Assembly (NCBI GenBank): GCA_947259105.1
Contig: CAMYKU010000029.1
Span: 1 to 57,366 of the forward strand
From: an uncultured Alphaproteobacteria bacterium
Lineage (GTDB): Bacteria; Pseudomonadota; Alphaproteobacteria; UBA8366; JADFVY01
Direction of reading: 5' to 3'
Length of the DNA: 57,366 nt
Shown here: positions 16,976 through 26,953 of the stretch, one piece after another
Layout: every line of letters starts with the position of its first letter
Numbering within the stretch: the first letter of the stretch is position 1
Translations under genes and position numbers: made by a program
Notes under the pieces: generated by a model
The model's input: the letters and a program-made list of their open reading frames with translations, nothing else
The model's database searches: none
Told to the model about the DNA's origin: nothing

Positions 16976-18390
16976 CGGACGCGAATGCCACCGCCGGAAT
17001 CGCCTATCTGTCCGTGGCCGAACTCACCGCCCGCTACCGCAACAAGTCGCTGTCTCCGCGCGAGGTGCTGGCCGCCGTGCTGGAACGGATCGACGCCTTC
17101 AACGGCGCCGTCAACGCCTTCCGCTTCGTCGACCGCGTCGGCGCGATGGCGGCTGCGGAGACCTCCGAGGCGCGCTGGATGAAGGGCGAGCCGCTGGGGG
17201 CGCTCGACGGGGTGCCCGCTTCCGTCAAGGACATCCTGCTGGTCAAGGGCTGGAGCACGACGTACGGCAGCAGCGTGCTGGCGGAAACCGCGCCATCGCG
17301 CGAGGACGCCCCCGCCGTCGCCCGGCTGCGCGAGGCCGGCGCGGTGCTGCTGGGCATGACCAACACGCCGGAGATCGGCTGGAAGGGCGTCACCGACTCG
17401 ACGGCCCACGGCATCACCCGCAACCCCTGGAATCTCGGCCGCACGCCGGGCGGCAGCAGCGGCGGCGCGGCGGCGGCCTGCGCGCTGGGCATGGGCGCGC
17501 TGCACATCGGCACCGACGGCGGCGGGTCGATCCGCATCCCCTCGGCGTTCACCGGCCTGTTCGGCATCAAGGCGAGTTTCGGGCGGGTGCCCGCGTACCC
17601 GGCCAGCGCATTCGGGACGCTGGCCCATATCGGGCCGATCACGCGCAGCGTCGCGGACGCGGCCCAGATGCTGAATGCGCTGTCCCGGCCGGACGCGCGG
17701 GACTGGTATGCGCTGCCCTATGACGGACGGGACTATACGGAAGGCCTGCAAGACGGCATCAAAGGCCTGAAGATCGCCTACAGCCCGACCCTGGGCTACG
17801 CGAAGGTGGACGCGGAGATTGCGGCGCTGGTGCGCAAGGCGATTGAGGCGCTGGCGGCGCAGGGCGCCGAAGTCGAGGAGGTCGATCCCGGCTTCGACTG
17901 CCCGCGGGAGATCTTCCACAAGCTCTGGTTCCCGCCAGCGGCGTTCCGCTGCCGCCACCTGACCGACGCCCAGCGCCGGCAGCTCGACCCCGGCCTGCAG
18001 GAGATCATCGACCAGTCGCAGGCCTGGGACCTGACCGACTTCATGCAGGCAACGCAGGACCGCGCGGCGTTGGGGACCCATATGCGGAAATTCCATGAGA
18101 CGTACGACCTCTTGATCACGCCGACGCTGCCGGTCCCGGCTTTCAAGGCGGGCGACGAAGTCGCGGACGCGACCCAGACCCGCTGGACCGACTGGGCCGC
18201 CTTTACCTATCCGTTCAACCTCACGCAGCAGCCCGCGGCATCGATCCCCTGCGGCTTCGCTTCGGACGGGCTGCCGGCCGGCCTGCAGATCGTCGGCCGC
18301 ATGCATGACGAGGCCACCATGCTACGCGCCGCGCGGGCGTACGAAGCGGTCCATCCGCTGGCAATGCCGACGGAACCGCTGGGAGGTTAA
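16972..18390 (+). CDS. Amidase (amidase-signature family)
   Basis: A 472-residue amidase with the full Ser-cisSer-Lys set: K86 in SVKDILL, S162 in the GGSSGG motif, and nucleophile S186 in [10 protein letters not shown]. It hydrolyses an amide bond; the family spans GatA-like, indoleacetamide and many unassigned amidases, and nothing here fixes the substrate. Ribosome site GGGAGG precedes the ATG at 16972, which is coupled to lipB by a 4-nt overlap. Its 3' end overlaps the agmatinase 3' end by 3 nt on the opposite strand. Confidence 0.9.
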   Translation: MTDANATAGIAYLSVAELTARYRNKSLSPREVLAAVLERIDAFNGAVNAFRFVDRVGAMAAAETSEARWMKGEPLGALDGVPASVKDILLVKGWSTTYGSSVLAETAPSREDAPAVARLREAGAVLLGMTNTPEIGWKGVTDSTAHGITRNPWNLGRTPGGSSGGAAAACALGMGALHIGTDGGGSIRIPSAFTGLFGIKASFGRVPAYPASAFGTLAHIGPITRSVADAAQMLNALSRPDARDWYALPYDGRDYTEGLQDGIKGLKIAYSPTLGYAKVDAEIAALVRKAIEALAAQGAEVEEVDPGFDCPREIFHKLWFPPAAFRCRHLTDAQRRQLDPGLQEIIDQSQAWDLTDFMQATQDRAALGTHMRKFHETYDLLITPTLPVPAFKAGDEVADATQTRWTDWAAFTYPFNLTQQPAASIPCGFASDGLPAGLQIVGRMHDEATMLRAARAYEAVHPLAMPTEPLGG

Positions 18391-19358
18391 TCTCCGGCCC
18401 GCATCTTCCGTTCGTGAAACACGAAGCCCAGCATGTTCATCAGCAGCTGGGCGGCAAGCATCGCGGTGATGCCGGGCGGGTCGTAATCGGGGGCGACCTC
18501 GACCAGGTCGATGCCGACGATATCGCCCTGTTTCGACAGCCCCTGCATGATCTCCAGCACCTCGTAATAGAGGAAGCCGCCATGGCTGGGGGTGCCGGTG
18601 CCCGGCGCGACCGAGGGGTCGAAGCCGTCGATGTCGATGGTCACGTAATAGCGTTCGCCTTCGGGAATGCGGCGCAGCACGCCGTCGGCCCCCAGGCGCC
18701 GCACGTCGCGCACCGACAGGATGTCCGATCCGGCCTCGCGGGCGTCGTCGTAATCGGTGCGGTTCGAGGAGGAGACGTTGCGGATGCCGAGCTGCGTCAT
18801 GCCGGTGACGTGCGTCATTTCCGAGGCCCGGCGCAGCGGGTTGCCGTGGCCAAAGCGGACGCCGTGCCGCTCGTCGACGAAATCGAGATGCGCGTCGATG
18901 TGGACGATATGCACCGGGTCCTCGTCGGAAAACGCGCGGATACACGGGATATGCACCGAATGGTCGCCGCCGAGGACCAGCGGCAGCGCCCCGGCCCCAA
19001 TGATCTTGCGCACGCCGATCTCGATGTTGTCGTGACTCTGCAGCGTATCTGTGTGAACGATGTCGGCATCGCCGATATCGACGATGGTGACCTCATCTTT
19101 CGGCAGGTAGACGACGTCGTCCTCGAAATCGTAGGCGCCGCCATGGCCGAACGAGAACAGCGTCGAAGCCTCGCGGATCGCCCGCGGGCCGAAACGCGCG
19201 CCGGGGCGGTACTGGGTGCCGGAATCGAACGGCGCACCGAGCACCGCGACATCGGCGTCGATCGCATCCCAGTCGGTGACCGGTGGCGCTTTCGCGAAGG
19301 TGCTGTGCCCGACGAAGGGCAGGTTCAGCCGCCCGCTTTCATAGCCGTGCTCGCCCAA
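18387..19358 (-). CDS. speB: Agmatinase/guanidino-acid ureohydrolase family protein
   Basis: An arginase-fold manganese enzyme. All metal motifs are present: GGDHS, the DAHLDF segment with its Asp/His ligands, and DIDGFDPS. It releases urea from agmatine or a related guanidino compound; guanidinobutyrase or guanidinopropionase activity cannot be excluded. No ATG begins the frame. I chose TTG at 19358 (LGEHGYESGRLN), with GGGAAG 5 nt upstream, giving 323 residues; another TTG at 19388 would add ten residues. The symbol marks family, not proven substrate. Confidence 0.85.
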   Translation of the reverse strand: MGEHGYESGRLNLPFVGHSTFAKAPPVTDWDAIDADVAVLGAPFDSGTQYRPGARFGPRAIREASTLFSFGHGGAYDFEDDVVYLPKDEVTIVDIGDADIVHTDTLQSHDNIEIGVRKIIGAGALPLVLGGDHSVHIPCIRAFSDEDPVHIVHIDAHLDFVDERHGVRFGHGNPLRRASEMTHVTGMTQLGIRNVSSSNRTDYDDAREAGSDILSVRDVRRLGADGVLRRIPEGERYYVTIDIDGFDPSVAPGTGTPSHGGFLYYEVLEIMQGLSKQGDIVGIDLVEVAPDYDPPGITAMLAAQLLMNMLGFVFHERKMRAGD

Positions 19359-19437
19359 TGTCGCTTCCCGGAACTGGACCCTGCACAAGAGACTAGACCA
19401 CCGATTCGAATTACGACAGGCCGTATCTGCCGGGTCT

Positions 19438-20208
19438 CTACCGCGCGCAGTTCACCTTGGTGCCCAGGCGCGACATCCGGTAGACGGCCGTGTTGGCGCG
19501 GCGCTTGATGTAATTCGTGGGGCGCGCCGGCGACCAGCGGCGCGGGTTGGGCAGGACGGCGGCCAGCAGCGCGGCCTCGCGGCGGGTCAGCCGCCGTGCG
19601 GGTTTGCTGAAATAGGTCTGGGACGCGGCTTCGACGCCGTAGATGCCGGGGCCCCATTCGATAACGTTGAGATAAACCTCCATGATCCGCCGTTTGCCCC
19701 ACCACCATTCCATCATCGTGGTGAAGGGCACCTCCAGCCCCTTGCGCACATAGTTCCGCCCAGGCCACAGGAAGACGTTCTTGGCGGTCTGCTGGCTGAT
19801 CGTGCTGCCGCCGCGCTTCTGGCCGTCGCCGCGCACCTGGCCGGCCGCCGCATCGAAGATGGCGGCCCAGTCGAAGCCGTCATGCTCGCAGAACAGATTG
19901 TCCTCCAGCGCGATCACGGCGGCGGGCACATGGCGGGATATGCGGTCCAGCGGCACCCAGTCCTTCTTGATCCCCTCGCCCTCGAAGAGACGCAGCACCA
20001 TCAGGACCGTGCCGGGCGGCGAGACGTCCCGGTACAGCAGCACGAACGCCGGCGGCGCGGTAACCGCCAGAATCAAGAGCATCACGGTGATGCGCAGCAC
20101 CCGGCGCAGCCAGGCCCGCGGCTCCCAGAACGGGTCGCGCCAGAAAAACAGGCGGAACCCGCGCTTCGGCGCCTTGACCTTCCGTCGTTTCGGAGTGCTC
20201 CTGAACAA
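19438..20208 (-). CDS. mtgA: Monofunctional peptidoglycan glycosyltransferase MtgA
   Basis: A 256-residue GT51 enzyme that polymerises lipid II into glycan strands at the inner membrane. A basic N-terminus is followed by one membrane helix (about 39-58), the catalytic Glu E102 in ALEDNLFCEHDGFD, GGSTISQQTAKN, and the KRRIMEVYLNVIEWGPGIYGVEAAS motif. There is no transpeptidase domain, so it is the monofunctional type. Confidence 0.95.
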   Translation of the reverse strand: MFRSTPKRRKVKAPKRGFRLFFWRDPFWEPRAWLRRVLRITVMLLILAVTAPPAFVLLYRDVSPPGTVLMVLRLFEGEGIKKDWVPLDRISRHVPAAVIALEDNLFCEHDGFDWAAIFDAAAGQVRGDGQKRGGSTISQQTAKNVFLWPGRNYVRKGLEVPFTTMMEWWWGKRRIMEVYLNVIEWGPGIYGVEAASQTYFSKPARRLTRREAALLAAVLPNPRRWSPARPTNYIKRRANTAVYRMSRLGTKVNCAR

Positions 20209-20348
20209 ATCGCCCTTCCTCCGGATATCCTCTGCAGGACACCGGTGGGATCATTGGTCTACCCGGCCGATATACCGGCGCATTGGGGCATATTGTGGGC
20301 CGGAAGGCGTATACGCCGGGTTAACCTCGTTTTTCCCGGAATCCCGGG

Positions 20349-20630
20349 TCATACGGAGGGGCGCTGCTCGAATCCGGGATCATCCGGCGGCTCGTCGTCA
20401 TATTCCTTGATGCTTCGCACGCGGGCCGCTTCCGGCCCGTCGCGGCAGGCTTCGATCATATGTTTGACGAAGTCCTCGGGCCCGTAAAACAGCGCTTCCA
20501 CGGTTCCTTCCCGCCGGTTCCGCACCCATCCGTCGAGGCCCCGGGCGTTGGCCCAGTTCGTGATCCACCAGCGAAAGCCGATGCCCTGCACACGGCCCTC
20601 GATTACGATCCGTTTCGCGACATCACCCAT
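20349..20630 (-). CDS. acyP: Acylphosphatase
   Basis: A 93-residue acylphosphatase: VQGIGFRWW with catalytic R20 and GWVRNRREG with N38, the two residues needed for acyl-phosphate hydrolysis. The ATG at 20630 overlaps the pccA stop by 8 nt, indicating translational coupling to propionyl-CoA carboxylase. The C-terminal tail is slightly longer and more acidic than the minimal fold. Confidence 0.93.
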   Translation of the reverse strand: MGDVAKRIVIEGRVQGIGFRWWITNWANARGLDGWVRNRREGTVEALFYGPEDFVKHMIEACRDGPEAARVRSIKEYDDEPPDDPGFEQRPSV

Positions 20631-22620
20631 CGAGCCCACCAAATTCGAGAATCCTGGCATCCACCGCAAGATTGGAGCCCGGCTCGGCATGGACCGCAGC
20701 GACGACGCCATCCCGTTCGGCGCGCAGCACGTTTTCCATCTTCATCGCCTCGACCACGGCCAGCTCCTGTCCCGCTTTTATGTCCTCTCCCGGCGCCACC
20801 GACACGCGGACCAGCAGCCCCGGCATTGGCGACAGCAGGTAACGGGACAGGTCGGGGGCAACCCTTTCCGGCATCAGCCGGTGCATCTCGGCTCCATGGG
20901 GAGTCAGCACCATGATTTCCGCCTGACTGCCGGCGTGACTGAGCCGCCAGGCGATGCCCGCCCTGTCGACCTGGACACAGACGGTGCGGGCATTGACCTC
21001 GCCCCTGAAAAGCGGGTTTCCAGGTTTCCAGCCACTGCGCACCGCATAGGTCTGGCCGCCGCAATCGACTTCGGTGCCGTGCGGTTCACGCCTTACGGTC
21101 AGCGGAAATTCCTCGCCTCCCATAAGGGCGACGAATTCCTCTCCGACGGTCCGCCCGTGCCCCGGCATCTGGCCGGAAATCGCAGCCGCGCGATCCTCCA
21201 TGACTCGGTGCAGCGTGGCCGCTACCGCGACCAGCAGCTTCGGATCGTCGTGCAGCGCGTCCTCCGGGCGGAATCCTTCCGGATATTCTTCATCGATGAA
21301 GGCCGTCGTCAGACGCCCCTCGACGAAACGCGGATGCGCCATCAGTGCCGCCAGAAACGGAATATTGTGGGAAATGCCGCGGATGTAATAGGCGTCCAGC
21401 GCATCGCGCATGGTGGCGATGGCTTCGGCGCGCGTGCGCCCGCCGGCGATCAGCTTGGCGACCATCGGATCGTAGAACATGCTGATCTCGCCGCCCTCAT
21501 ACACGCCCGTATCGACGCGCACGTCGTCCGTTTCCTCGGGCGGGCGGTAATGCACCAGCCGGCCGGTCGACGGCATGAAGTTGCGGAACGGATCCTCCGC
21601 GTAGACCCGCGCCTCGACGGCCCAGCCTTCCAGCTTCACGTCGTCCTGGCCGAAGGAGAGTTTCTCGCCGGCGGCAACGCGGATCATCTGCTCCACAAGA
21701 TCCAGCCCGGTGACGTATTCGGTGACCGGGTGTTCGACCTGCAGCCGCGTGTTCATCTCGAGAAAATAGAAATTGCGGTCCTTATCCACGATGAACTCGA
21801 CGGTCCCGGCCGAGCGGTAATCCACCGCCTTCGCCAGCGCCACCGCCTGCGCGCCCATTTCGGCGCGCATCTTCGCGTCCAGGAACGGCGAGGGGGCCTC
21901 CTCGATCACCTTCTGATGCCGCCGCTGGATCGAACATTCGCGTTCGCCCAGATGAACCGTGTTGCCGTGGCCGTCGGCCAGCACCTGGATCTCGATATGG
22001 CGCGGGTCCTCGATGAACTTTTCGACGAACACGCGGTCGTCGGCGAAGCTCGACTTCGCCTCGCTGACCGCGGACCGGAAACCTTCCGCCGCTTCCTTGT
22101 CGTTGCGGGCGACGCGCATGCCCTTGCCCCCGCCGCCGGCCGAGGCCTTGACCATGACCGGATAGCCGACCTCCTTGGCGATCTTCACCGCTTCCTTCTC
22201 GTCCGCGATGATGCCGAGATGACCGGGAACGGTATTGACCTTGGCCTGATGCGCCAGTTTCTTGGATTCGATCTTGTCGCCCATCGCGGCGATCGCCTTG
22301 AGTCCCGGTCCGATGAAGGCAACCTTTTCTCTCTCCAGCGCCTTTGCAAAGGTTGCATTTTCGGACAGGAAACCGTAGCCGGGGTGGACTGCCTCGGCAC
22401 CGGAGTCCCGGATCGCCCTGATGATATTCTCGATGACGAGATAGCTCTCGGCCGACGGCGCCGGGCCGACACAGACCGCCTGGTCCGCCATCTCCACATG
22501 CAGCGCGCCCGCGTCCGCCTCGGAATAGACGGCGACGGTCCCGATGCCCATACGCCGGGCGGTCCGGATCACGCGGCAGGCGATCTCGCCGCGATTGGCG
22601 ATCAAAATCTTTGAAAACAC
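20623..22620 (-). CDS. pccA: Propionyl-CoA carboxylase alpha subunit (biotin carboxylase plus biotin carrier)
   Basis: A 665-residue acyl-CoA carboxylase alpha chain. The biotin carboxylase half (ILIANRGEIACRV start, KASAGGGGKGM ATP-grasp loop, EMNTRLQVEHPVTE) is followed by a linker and a biotinyl domain with K627 in the AMKM motif, 38 residues from the end. With PccB it converts propionyl-CoA to methylmalonyl-CoA. The start is most likely GTG at 22620 (VFSKILIANRG), with AGGGG just upstream; longer reading frames upstream lack the family's start. pccB is 4 kb upstream on the same strand. Confidence 0.93.
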   Translation of the reverse strand: MFSKILIANRGEIACRVIRTARRMGIGTVAVYSEADAGALHVEMADQAVCVGPAPSAESYLVIENIIRAIRDSGAEAVHPGYGFLSENATFAKALEREKVAFIGPGLKAIAAMGDKIESKKLAHQAKVNTVPGHLGIIADEKEAVKIAKEVGYPVMVKASAGGGGKGMRVARNDKEAAEGFRSAVSEAKSSFADDRVFVEKFIEDPRHIEIQVLADGHGNTVHLGERECSIQRRHQKVIEEAPSPFLDAKMRAEMGAQAVALAKAVDYRSAGTVEFIVDKDRNFYFLEMNTRLQVEHPVTEYVTGLDLVEQMIRVAAGEKLSFGQDDVKLEGWAVEARVYAEDPFRNFMPSTGRLVHYRPPEETDDVRVDTGVYEGGEISMFYDPMVAKLIAGGRTRAEAIATMRDALDAYYIRGISHNIPFLAALMAHPRFVEGRLTTAFIDEEYPEGFRPEDALHDDPKLLVAVAATLHRVMEDRAAAISGQMPGHGRTVGEEFVALMGGEEFPLTVRREPHGTEVDCGGQTYAVRSGWKPGNPLFRGEVNARTVCVQVDRAGIAWRLSHAGSQAEIMVLTPHGAEMHRLMPERVAPDLSRYLLSPMPGLLVRVSVAPGEDIKAGQELAVVEAMKMENVLRAERDGVVAAVHAEPGSNLAVDARILEFGGLDG

Positions 22621-22818
22621 GGCCCCTGGTCCCGGAATTGATCCTGTCTCGCCACTGCGCCGCACTTGCGGCGCGCGCGTGCACTGCACCGCAACACACC
22701 CGGTGCCACTATAATACGCCCGACCGCGTTCGTGGCAATATCGCGAAAGACACGCAGAAGCCTAATTGCGCCGCAGCAAGTGGTAAAATGCTGGCCTCGC
22801 CCTCCCCCAACGGCGGGA

Positions 22819-24411
22819 TCAGGCGGCCGAGGAACTGGCCACGTCCCGGGTCCCGGGTCGGCAATCGGCCTCCTTGCTCAGCCGCCCGTCGGGCAGCCGG
22901 ACGGTCACCGTCGTGCCGTTGCCGAGGGCGCTATCGACCGTGATGCTGCCGCCCAGGGTCTCGCAGATCCTTCTGCATATCGCTAGCCCGAGCCCGGTAC
23001 CGCCGTATTTCCGGGTGATCGAGTTGTCGTGCTGAGTGAACTCGTTGAACATCTCTTCGATTCGCCGCTTGTCCATACCGATGCCGGTATCGGAGACCCG
23101 GAACACGACGAATTCGGTTCCGTCCGCACTGTCGCCGTCACGGCGCGCTTCGATCTCGATACGCCCATTACTGGTGAATTTCGCGGCGTTGCCAACGAGG
23201 TTGGTTAGTATGCCGCGCACCTTGATTTCGTCTGACACCATCGTCCCCAGGTCCCGCGGGCAATGCACCTGCAGCTCATTGCAGTTCGTCGCGATTTCTG
23301 CGGCGACAGCCCGCACCGAATCCTGAACGATGCCGTGGATGTCCAGTGGGGAAAGATTAATATCCATGCTGCCCGACTCGATCTTTGCGAGGTCGAGGAC
23401 ATTGTTGACGAGAGCCAGGAGATGGTGCCCGGAATCCCGGATATCCTGCGCGTATTCGCGATATCGCGGCGGCGACATCCGCCCAAGCACCTCTTCGACC
23501 ATGACTTGTGAAAACCCGATCACGGCGTTGAGGGGCGTCCGCAGCTCATGGCTCATATTGGCCAGGAACAGCGACTTTGCACGGCTCGCGGCCTCGGCGC
23601 CGTCGCGGGCCTCGCGGAGTTCCGCTTCGATTTCTCCGCGCCGGCCGATTTCCTCCGTAAGCTCCCTGTTCTTCGACATCAAGCGTTCCCGGCTTTGCCG
23701 GAGGCTCACATACTGGCTTTTCATGATTTGCTCGGCCCTGTAAACGACCAGCAACAGCCCGCCATACAGCGCGGTAAATCCCGCCAGCAGTCCGCCCAGA
23801 AGTCTGGCCGATATCTGCTTGATTTCGCTGAATCTCTCGGTCACATCGGTATACAGTTCGAAAACTCCGCGGACTTCGCCACCGGGCTCACGCAAGGGCA
23901 GATAGGTCTCCACGATATCACGGTTCGTGAACCCGCTGACCGACAGGTGCGGGTCGTTTCGATACAGAATCTCACTCGACGTATTACCCTGCCGCGCCGA
24001 GTTAAAATGTTGGGGCTGGTGGTCCGGTCCCGCACCGATATCCTCTGGATCCGTGGAATAGACGATAACCCCATCGGCATTGAATATCTTGATCTTGAGC
24101 ACCGGCAGACCGATACGCAGCTGCTCGATCGACTCACCCAGGTACCGGGTTTCCGGTCGTTCGGCCAGTCGGTTGATATCGTCGCGAGTCGCCCGTTCGA
24201 TGTGATCGGCGTGATACAGCCAGATCGTGTTGGCAAGCGATTGGGCAAGCACGATGTTCCCGTGCTCCGCCGTATCAAGAAGATCGTCTTCGGCTGTCTG
24301 CCTGTAGAGGACATAAAGCAGAACCGCAACCGCAACCAAAGCCACTGCGCTTGCGACTGCGAAATACCGCAGCAGTTTAAACATCCCGGTCCACCGCCGA
24401 CTTATACGCAC
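22819..24411 (-). CDS. Membrane-bound hybrid-free sensor histidine kinase
   Basis: A 530-residue sensor kinase. TM helices lie at about 14-36 and 203-223 and enclose a periplasmic sensor region with a Cache/PAS-like look (VLKIKIFNADGVIVYSTDPEDIG). A coiled-coil linker (about 235-280) leads to HisKA with H288 in MSHELRTPLNAV and HATPase_c with NLVGNAAKFT, DTGIGM and GGTGLGLAI. It should autophosphorylate on H288. No receiver domain and no neighbouring response regulator is visible, so it is an orphan here. The start may be GTG at 24411 or ATG at 24384 (MFKLLRYF); both keep TM1. Confidence 0.92.
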   Translation of the reverse strand: MRISRRWTGMFKLLRYFAVASAVALVAVAVLLYVLYRQTAEDDLLDTAEHGNIVLAQSLANTIWLYHADHIERATRDDINRLAERPETRYLGESIEQLRIGLPVLKIKIFNADGVIVYSTDPEDIGAGPDHQPQHFNSARQGNTSSEILYRNDPHLSVSGFTNRDIVETYLPLREPGGEVRGVFELYTDVTERFSEIKQISARLLGGLLAGFTALYGGLLLVVYRAEQIMKSQYVSLRQSRERLMSKNRELTEEIGRRGEIEAELREARDGAEAASRAKSLFLANMSHELRTPLNAVIGFSQVMVEEVLGRMSPPRYREYAQDIRDSGHHLLALVNNVLDLAKIESGSMDINLSPLDIHGIVQDSVRAVAAEIATNCNELQVHCPRDLGTMVSDEIKVRGILTNLVGNAAKFTSNGRIEIEARRDGDSADGTEFVVFRVSDTGIGMDKRRIEEMFNEFTQHDNSITRKYGGTGLGLAICRRICETLGGSITVDSALGNGTTVTVRLPDGRLSKEADCRPGTRDVASSSAA

Positions 24412-24658
24412 GCACTAATTCCACTCCCTGGTGACTCGACTGTGTGTTGGAAGGATTACCAGATAGGTGCAAAAAAGACCCTGCGCAAACAACAGCGCCC
24501 GCACGCTTGATCCGATCAAGGCAAGCCCCAACAATTCCTGCCGTTTCGCCGGGCACTATATATCAAATCTGGTAATAGCGGTTCAAATATTTGCATAAAT
24601 TTTATGGATTAATTGCGCTGACGGTCAGAAAGACATCGAGGATTTGCGTCAATACTGG

Positions 24659-26191
24659 TCAGCTTGTGTCGCGGCGTCGATAATACGCGACGATGCCGTC
24701 ATCGAAGAGTTTCTCGAAATCCCCGGCGGAGTCGAGCGCCCCGGCGAGCGGCCACTCCCGAGTCACGATAGCGCTATCCACGTCCCAGTGGTCGAAGGTC
24801 TCCCGCCAATCAGTGCGAAGACTCATCGTGTAGGCCGCCTCCGCGAGGAACGCCTGGCCGTAGAAATCGAACCGCGTGTCGATGAACACTTTGGCATTCG
24901 GATCCACGAGCAGGATGCAGCTGCCGGATTTGTCGTCGTTGAACATCCGATCGCCCGGCTGGCGCAGCCTGGCGACCTCGCGCAGCCCCGGCAACAGCGG
25001 CTCGCACAGACCCATCCGCTGCGCAGCGACCTGATGCGGCACCACGAGGCTCATGCCGGCGCCATACAGCACCAGCATGGCCAGAATCATCGGCCGGAAC
25101 TCGTCGGCGGCGCCCAGCGCCGGCTCCAGCCACCTCCGGCGCGCCTTCTCATCGCACCATAGATGATGCAGCGCCTTGGGCAGGACCAGCACATGGAACA
25201 GCGCCGCCCACAGGATCAGCCGCCCGGCGACGACCGCCAACCCGGTAAACACCACGATATGGAGGATTTCCTGGGTCGAAAGGGTCCGGCGGAACCGGAT
25301 CAGCGCCAGCAGGAAGAGGCCGGCGCAGAGCAGCAGGAGCTGCCCCTGAACCAGCCCAAAATCCAGCGGCTGCAACTCGTCGACGATGGCAGTGTGATCC
25401 GCCTGGGCGGAAAGATCGATGATCCGCCCGTAGACATGCAGGCCGTAGGGGTTGAGCAGGCTTGCGCCAACAGCCGCCCCGATCAGCACCAGCATGGCGG
25501 CAGGGGACAGCGGCGCGCCCTCGATCTCCGGGTCAGCGGGGTCGAAGCGGCGCAGCCCGGACCTGTCCACGGCATCGCCGATCAGCATCAGCGCCAGCGA
25601 GGCAGGGCCCAGAATGACGCCGAGATGGATGTTGCCCCACAGCAGATAGACAACCGCAATGATCGCGGTCCCGCCGAACCGGCCGAGCCGGCCGCGGCGC
25701 ATGGCGGCGATGGCCATGTACTGGATCAGCAGGAACAGCGTGGTCAAGAGGCCGGGCCGGATCGACATGTTCAGCGTGACCATGAGCAGCGCGATGGCGC
25801 CGATGGCGCCGGTGAGGACGAAGGAGACGCGGTGCGGCACCGCCGCGAACAGCGGGATGAAGAGATAGATGGCGATCACCGCCAGCATGAACAGCCGGAC
25901 CAGCCAGTCGACGCCGATCATGCCCTCGGCCGCGGCCAGCCCGGCCTCGAATAGCCACTGGTAGAGCACCCAGGGTTTTTCGTCGTGGGTCCAGGAGAAG
26001 ATGTCGGTCTCGGGCAGCGTCCGCGTGGCCAGCAGATGCCGCCCGGCCTCCAGCAGCCAGGGATAGTCGACGGTGATCGCGTCGCCCATCATCGCGGCGA
26101 CGAAATTCCCCACGCCCGGCCCGACCGCGACGGCCAGGACGATCAGGGAAACCGTCGCCCAGCACAGCCGGATCAACCTGTCACGCGTCAT
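24659..26191 (-). CDS. Polytopic membrane protein, GT-C glycosyltransferase-like
   Basis: A protein of about 510 residues from ATG 26191, with roughly ten hydrophobic spans and a soluble C-terminal part (about 400-510). Near the first loop is DIFSWTHDEKPWVLYQWLFE and later LLWGNIHLGVILG, then VFIDTRFDFYG in the C-terminal part. This order (acidic-aromatic first loop, W-x-N-x-H, terminal domain with a DxR/DFYG motif) resembles a family of uncharacterised GT-C-like membrane proteins in bacteria. Those are thought to use lipid-linked sugars, but no activity is established for this group. It lies between the kinase and the 2TM gene inside the pcc region. Treat the function as unknown. Confidence 0.7.
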   Translation of the reverse strand: MTRDRLIRLCWATVSLIVLAVAVGPGVGNFVAAMMGDAITVDYPWLLEAGRHLLATRTLPETDIFSWTHDEKPWVLYQWLFEAGLAAAEGMIGVDWLVRLFMLAVIAIYLFIPLFAAVPHRVSFVLTGAIGAIALLMVTLNMSIRPGLLTTLFLLIQYMAIAAMRRGRLGRFGGTAIIAVVYLLWGNIHLGVILGPASLALMLIGDAVDRSGLRRFDPADPEIEGAPLSPAAMLVLIGAAVGASLLNPYGLHVYGRIIDLSAQADHTAIVDELQPLDFGLVQGQLLLLCAGLFLLALIRFRRTLSTQEILHIVVFTGLAVVAGRLILWAALFHVLVLPKALHHLWCDEKARRRWLEPALGAADEFRPMILAMLVLYGAGMSLVVPHQVAAQRMGLCEPLLPGLREVARLRQPGDRMFNDDKSGSCILLVDPNAKVFIDTRFDFYGQAFLAEAAYTMSLRTDWRETFDHWDVDSAIVTREWPLAGALDSAGDFEKLFDDGIVAYYRRRDTS

Positions 26192-26275
26192 GAACGAACC
26201 CCGGTGGACGCTATGCCGCCAGCGCGCGGCGCACCCCACATAACGCCATCGCGGGTTAAGTCCGGGTAAAGGAGG

Positions 26276-26503
26276 TCAGACGCCTTTTCCGAGTATGTCG
26301 AACAGTCCCATCGCGCAAGCGACGTGGATCGCCAGAACGCTGCCCCAGCCGACCATCGGCAGCACGAACCAAAGGGTATCGGGCGAAAGGATCAGGTTCA
26401 CAGGTACGATCATCAACATTGCCGCGAAATAGCCGATCAGGTGGAAAAGAAAGCCCCGCAGCCGTCGCCGGGCGCTTTCGGCGGCCTGGTCCTGTGCGTC
26501 CAC
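26276..26503 (-). CDS. Small two-TM-domain protein (2TM family)
   Basis: A 75-residue protein with two hydrophobic helices (FLFHLIGYFAAMLMIVPVNLI and WFVLPMVGWGSVLAIHVACA) after a short charged N-terminus. This is the layout of the bacterial '2TM domain' family, often found next to or fused with regulators. The start is GTG at 26503, with GGAG 7 nt upstream, 4 nt after the VOC stop, so it is in an operon with it. Function unknown. Confidence 0.7.
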   Translation of the reverse strand: MDAQDQAAESARRRLRGFLFHLIGYFAAMLMIVPVNLILSPDTLWFVLPMVGWGSVLAIHVACAMGLFDILGKGV

Positions 26504-26507
26504 GGCG

Positions 26508-26945
26508 TCACTCCGCCGGTGGCGGCAACTGGATCCTGCCGTCCGCATCCAGCGGGAAAAAGGGATTGTGGGCGACTTCCCACAAGTGGCCGTCCGGATC
26601 GGCGAAATAGCCGGAATAGCCGCCCCAGAACACCTTCTGCCCCGGCTTGACCAGGGTTCCTCCGGCCGCCACAGCCTCGGCGAGGACCCGGTCGACGTCG
26701 GATTCACTGGCAACGTTATGGGCCAGCGCGAAGCCCGAAAAACCGCTTCCTTTCTCAGATACGCCCGCGTCCTCGGCCAGCGCCTCGCGCCCGTACAATC
26801 CCAGCACCGAGCCGCCGGCATCGATGAAGCAGACCGAGTCGTTCCCGGCCGCCGATTCCCGCCAGCCCAGCCCGTCGCAATAGAACCGCCGCGCCCGCGC
26901 AAGGTCGGCAACGCCGAGGGTTACGAGACTGAGGCGCTGGTCCAT
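26508..26945 (-). CDS. VOC family (glyoxalase-fold) protein
   Basis: A 145-residue VOC protein with the paired beta-alpha-beta modules: LGVADLARARRFYCDGLGW at the start and YSGYFADPDGHLWEVAHNP at the end. The usual first metal His is not present at the first strand (SLVTLGV), so it belongs to the lyase-like subgroup and is unlikely to be methylmalonyl-CoA epimerase despite sitting directly behind pccB. Substrate unknown. The ATG at 26945 lies 8 nt after the pccB stop. Confidence 0.85.
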   Translation of the reverse strand: MDQRLSLVTLGVADLARARRFYCDGLGWRESAAGNDSVCFIDAGGSVLGLYGREALAEDAGVSEKGSGFSGFALAHNVASESDVDRVLAEAVAAGGTLVKPGQKVFWGGYSGYFADPDGHLWEVAHNPFFPLDADGRIQLPPPAE

Positions 26946-26953
26946 TTTGGCAC

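Noticed and set aside
20548..22614. 688-codon open frame antisense to pccA
   Set aside because: Mirrors pccA almost exactly and is a codon-bias artefact.
26508..26945. VOC protein next to pccB as methylmalonyl-CoA epimerase
   Set aside because: The metal-ligand His expected on the first strand is missing, and the sequence is of the lyase-like type.
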